DNA of 64,000 bases. Source: Pseudoalteromonas ostreae. Its GTDB lineage: Bacteria > Pseudomonadota > Gammaproteobacteria > Enterobacterales > Alteromonadaceae. The stretch lies in the NCBI RefSeq assembly GCF_018069805.1, contig NZ_JAGPYN010000006.1, positions 62,001 to 126,000 on the forward strand. Reading direction: 5' to 3'. Below, one piece after another: positions 63,830-64,000 of this stretch. Numbering within the stretch: position 1 is the first letter of the stretch; each line of letters begins with the position of its first letter. A program made the translations under genes and the position numbers. Below the pieces are notes generated by a model. The model did no database searches. It was given only the letters and a program-made list of their open reading frames with translations, and was not told where the DNA came from.

Positions 63830-64000
63830 GCGTTGTCTCAATATCCTTTAGTTAGCCATTTATTTTATCCTAAAGCACCCCAGAATTGGACTCCTAGATT
63901 CAAATTGTAAGTGCATAACTTGTTTTGGCTAGATTAAGTGGTCAGTTGCTCATAAGCTAACTGCTTTTTCTCCGGCAAGAGATTTTACAATGAGACATTA

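Overview
The window looks like a chromosomal segment of a marine gammaproteobacterium, most likely Pseudoalteromonas or a close Alteromonadales relative. This is inferred from the AT-rich composition, the many secreted proteins, lipoproteins and TonB-dependent receptors, and the gene families present (TyrR, a periplasmic ATP-dependent DNA ligase, a bactofilin with an M23 peptidase, DUF4785). No rRNA, tRNA, CRISPR array or intact insertion sequence was found.

Layout. (1) 1-1.5 kb: 5' part of tyrR, leaving the window on the minus strand, with a candidate TyrR box upstream. (2) 1.76-20.56 kb: seven tightly packed, mostly overlapping plus-strand genes forming an expanded Gram-negative version of the poly-gamma-glutamate (PgsB/CapB-PgsC/CapC-PgsA/CapA) machinery. 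It has a CapA-like lipoprotein, a CHASE2-type membrane sensor without an obvious output domain, a giant CapC with two PgsC-like halves and a large C-terminal domain, an anchored periplasmic protein, a secreted putative metal-dependent hydrolase, a 1446-residue protein with a C-terminal barrel-like region, and a 1370-residue CapB-like ligase with a helical N-terminal extension. This is the most notable system here. I infer that it makes, exports and trims an anionic gamma-linked polyamide. (3) 20.9-31.7 kb: a secreted repeat protein, a POT peptide transporter, tyrosine catabolism genes hppD and fah (hppD with a possible TyrR box), an M23 peptidase/bactofilin pair, a hotdog-fold protein, an MFS and a LysE exporter, and mgsA. 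(4) 31.7-39.4 kb: yegD-like Hsp70, periplasmic DNA ligase, HAD phosphatase, small protein, TonB receptor, HdeD-like protein and an MscS channel. (5) 39.6-50 kb: M3 oligopeptidase lipoprotein, DMT exporter, GDPD lipoprotein, dienelactone hydrolase, a deletion scar joining the 3' remnants of a lysR gene and a DJ-1/PfpI gene, rhomboid protease, YghU-type glutathione protein, and a Fur-boxed siderophore receptor. (6) 50-64 kb: a more eroded accessory region with a group II intron 3' remnant, an unknown three-gene set whose first product has a long hydrophobic hairpin (possible membrane-active toxin with partners), a broken acpH, a phosphoethanolamine-transferase-like enzyme, a membrane-bound AraC regulator divergent from a DUF2306 protein, a YdjM-type protein, a lipoprotein, a lipase/DUF4785 pair, a pseudogene split by 17 tandem ATAG units, and a glycosyltransferase.

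Functional threads: TyrR probably links to the hppD/fah pathway. The Cap-like operon, the M23/bactofilin pair, the lipid A-type transferase and the glycosyltransferase all concern the cell surface. All family calls are from reading the translated sequences; no database search was run.
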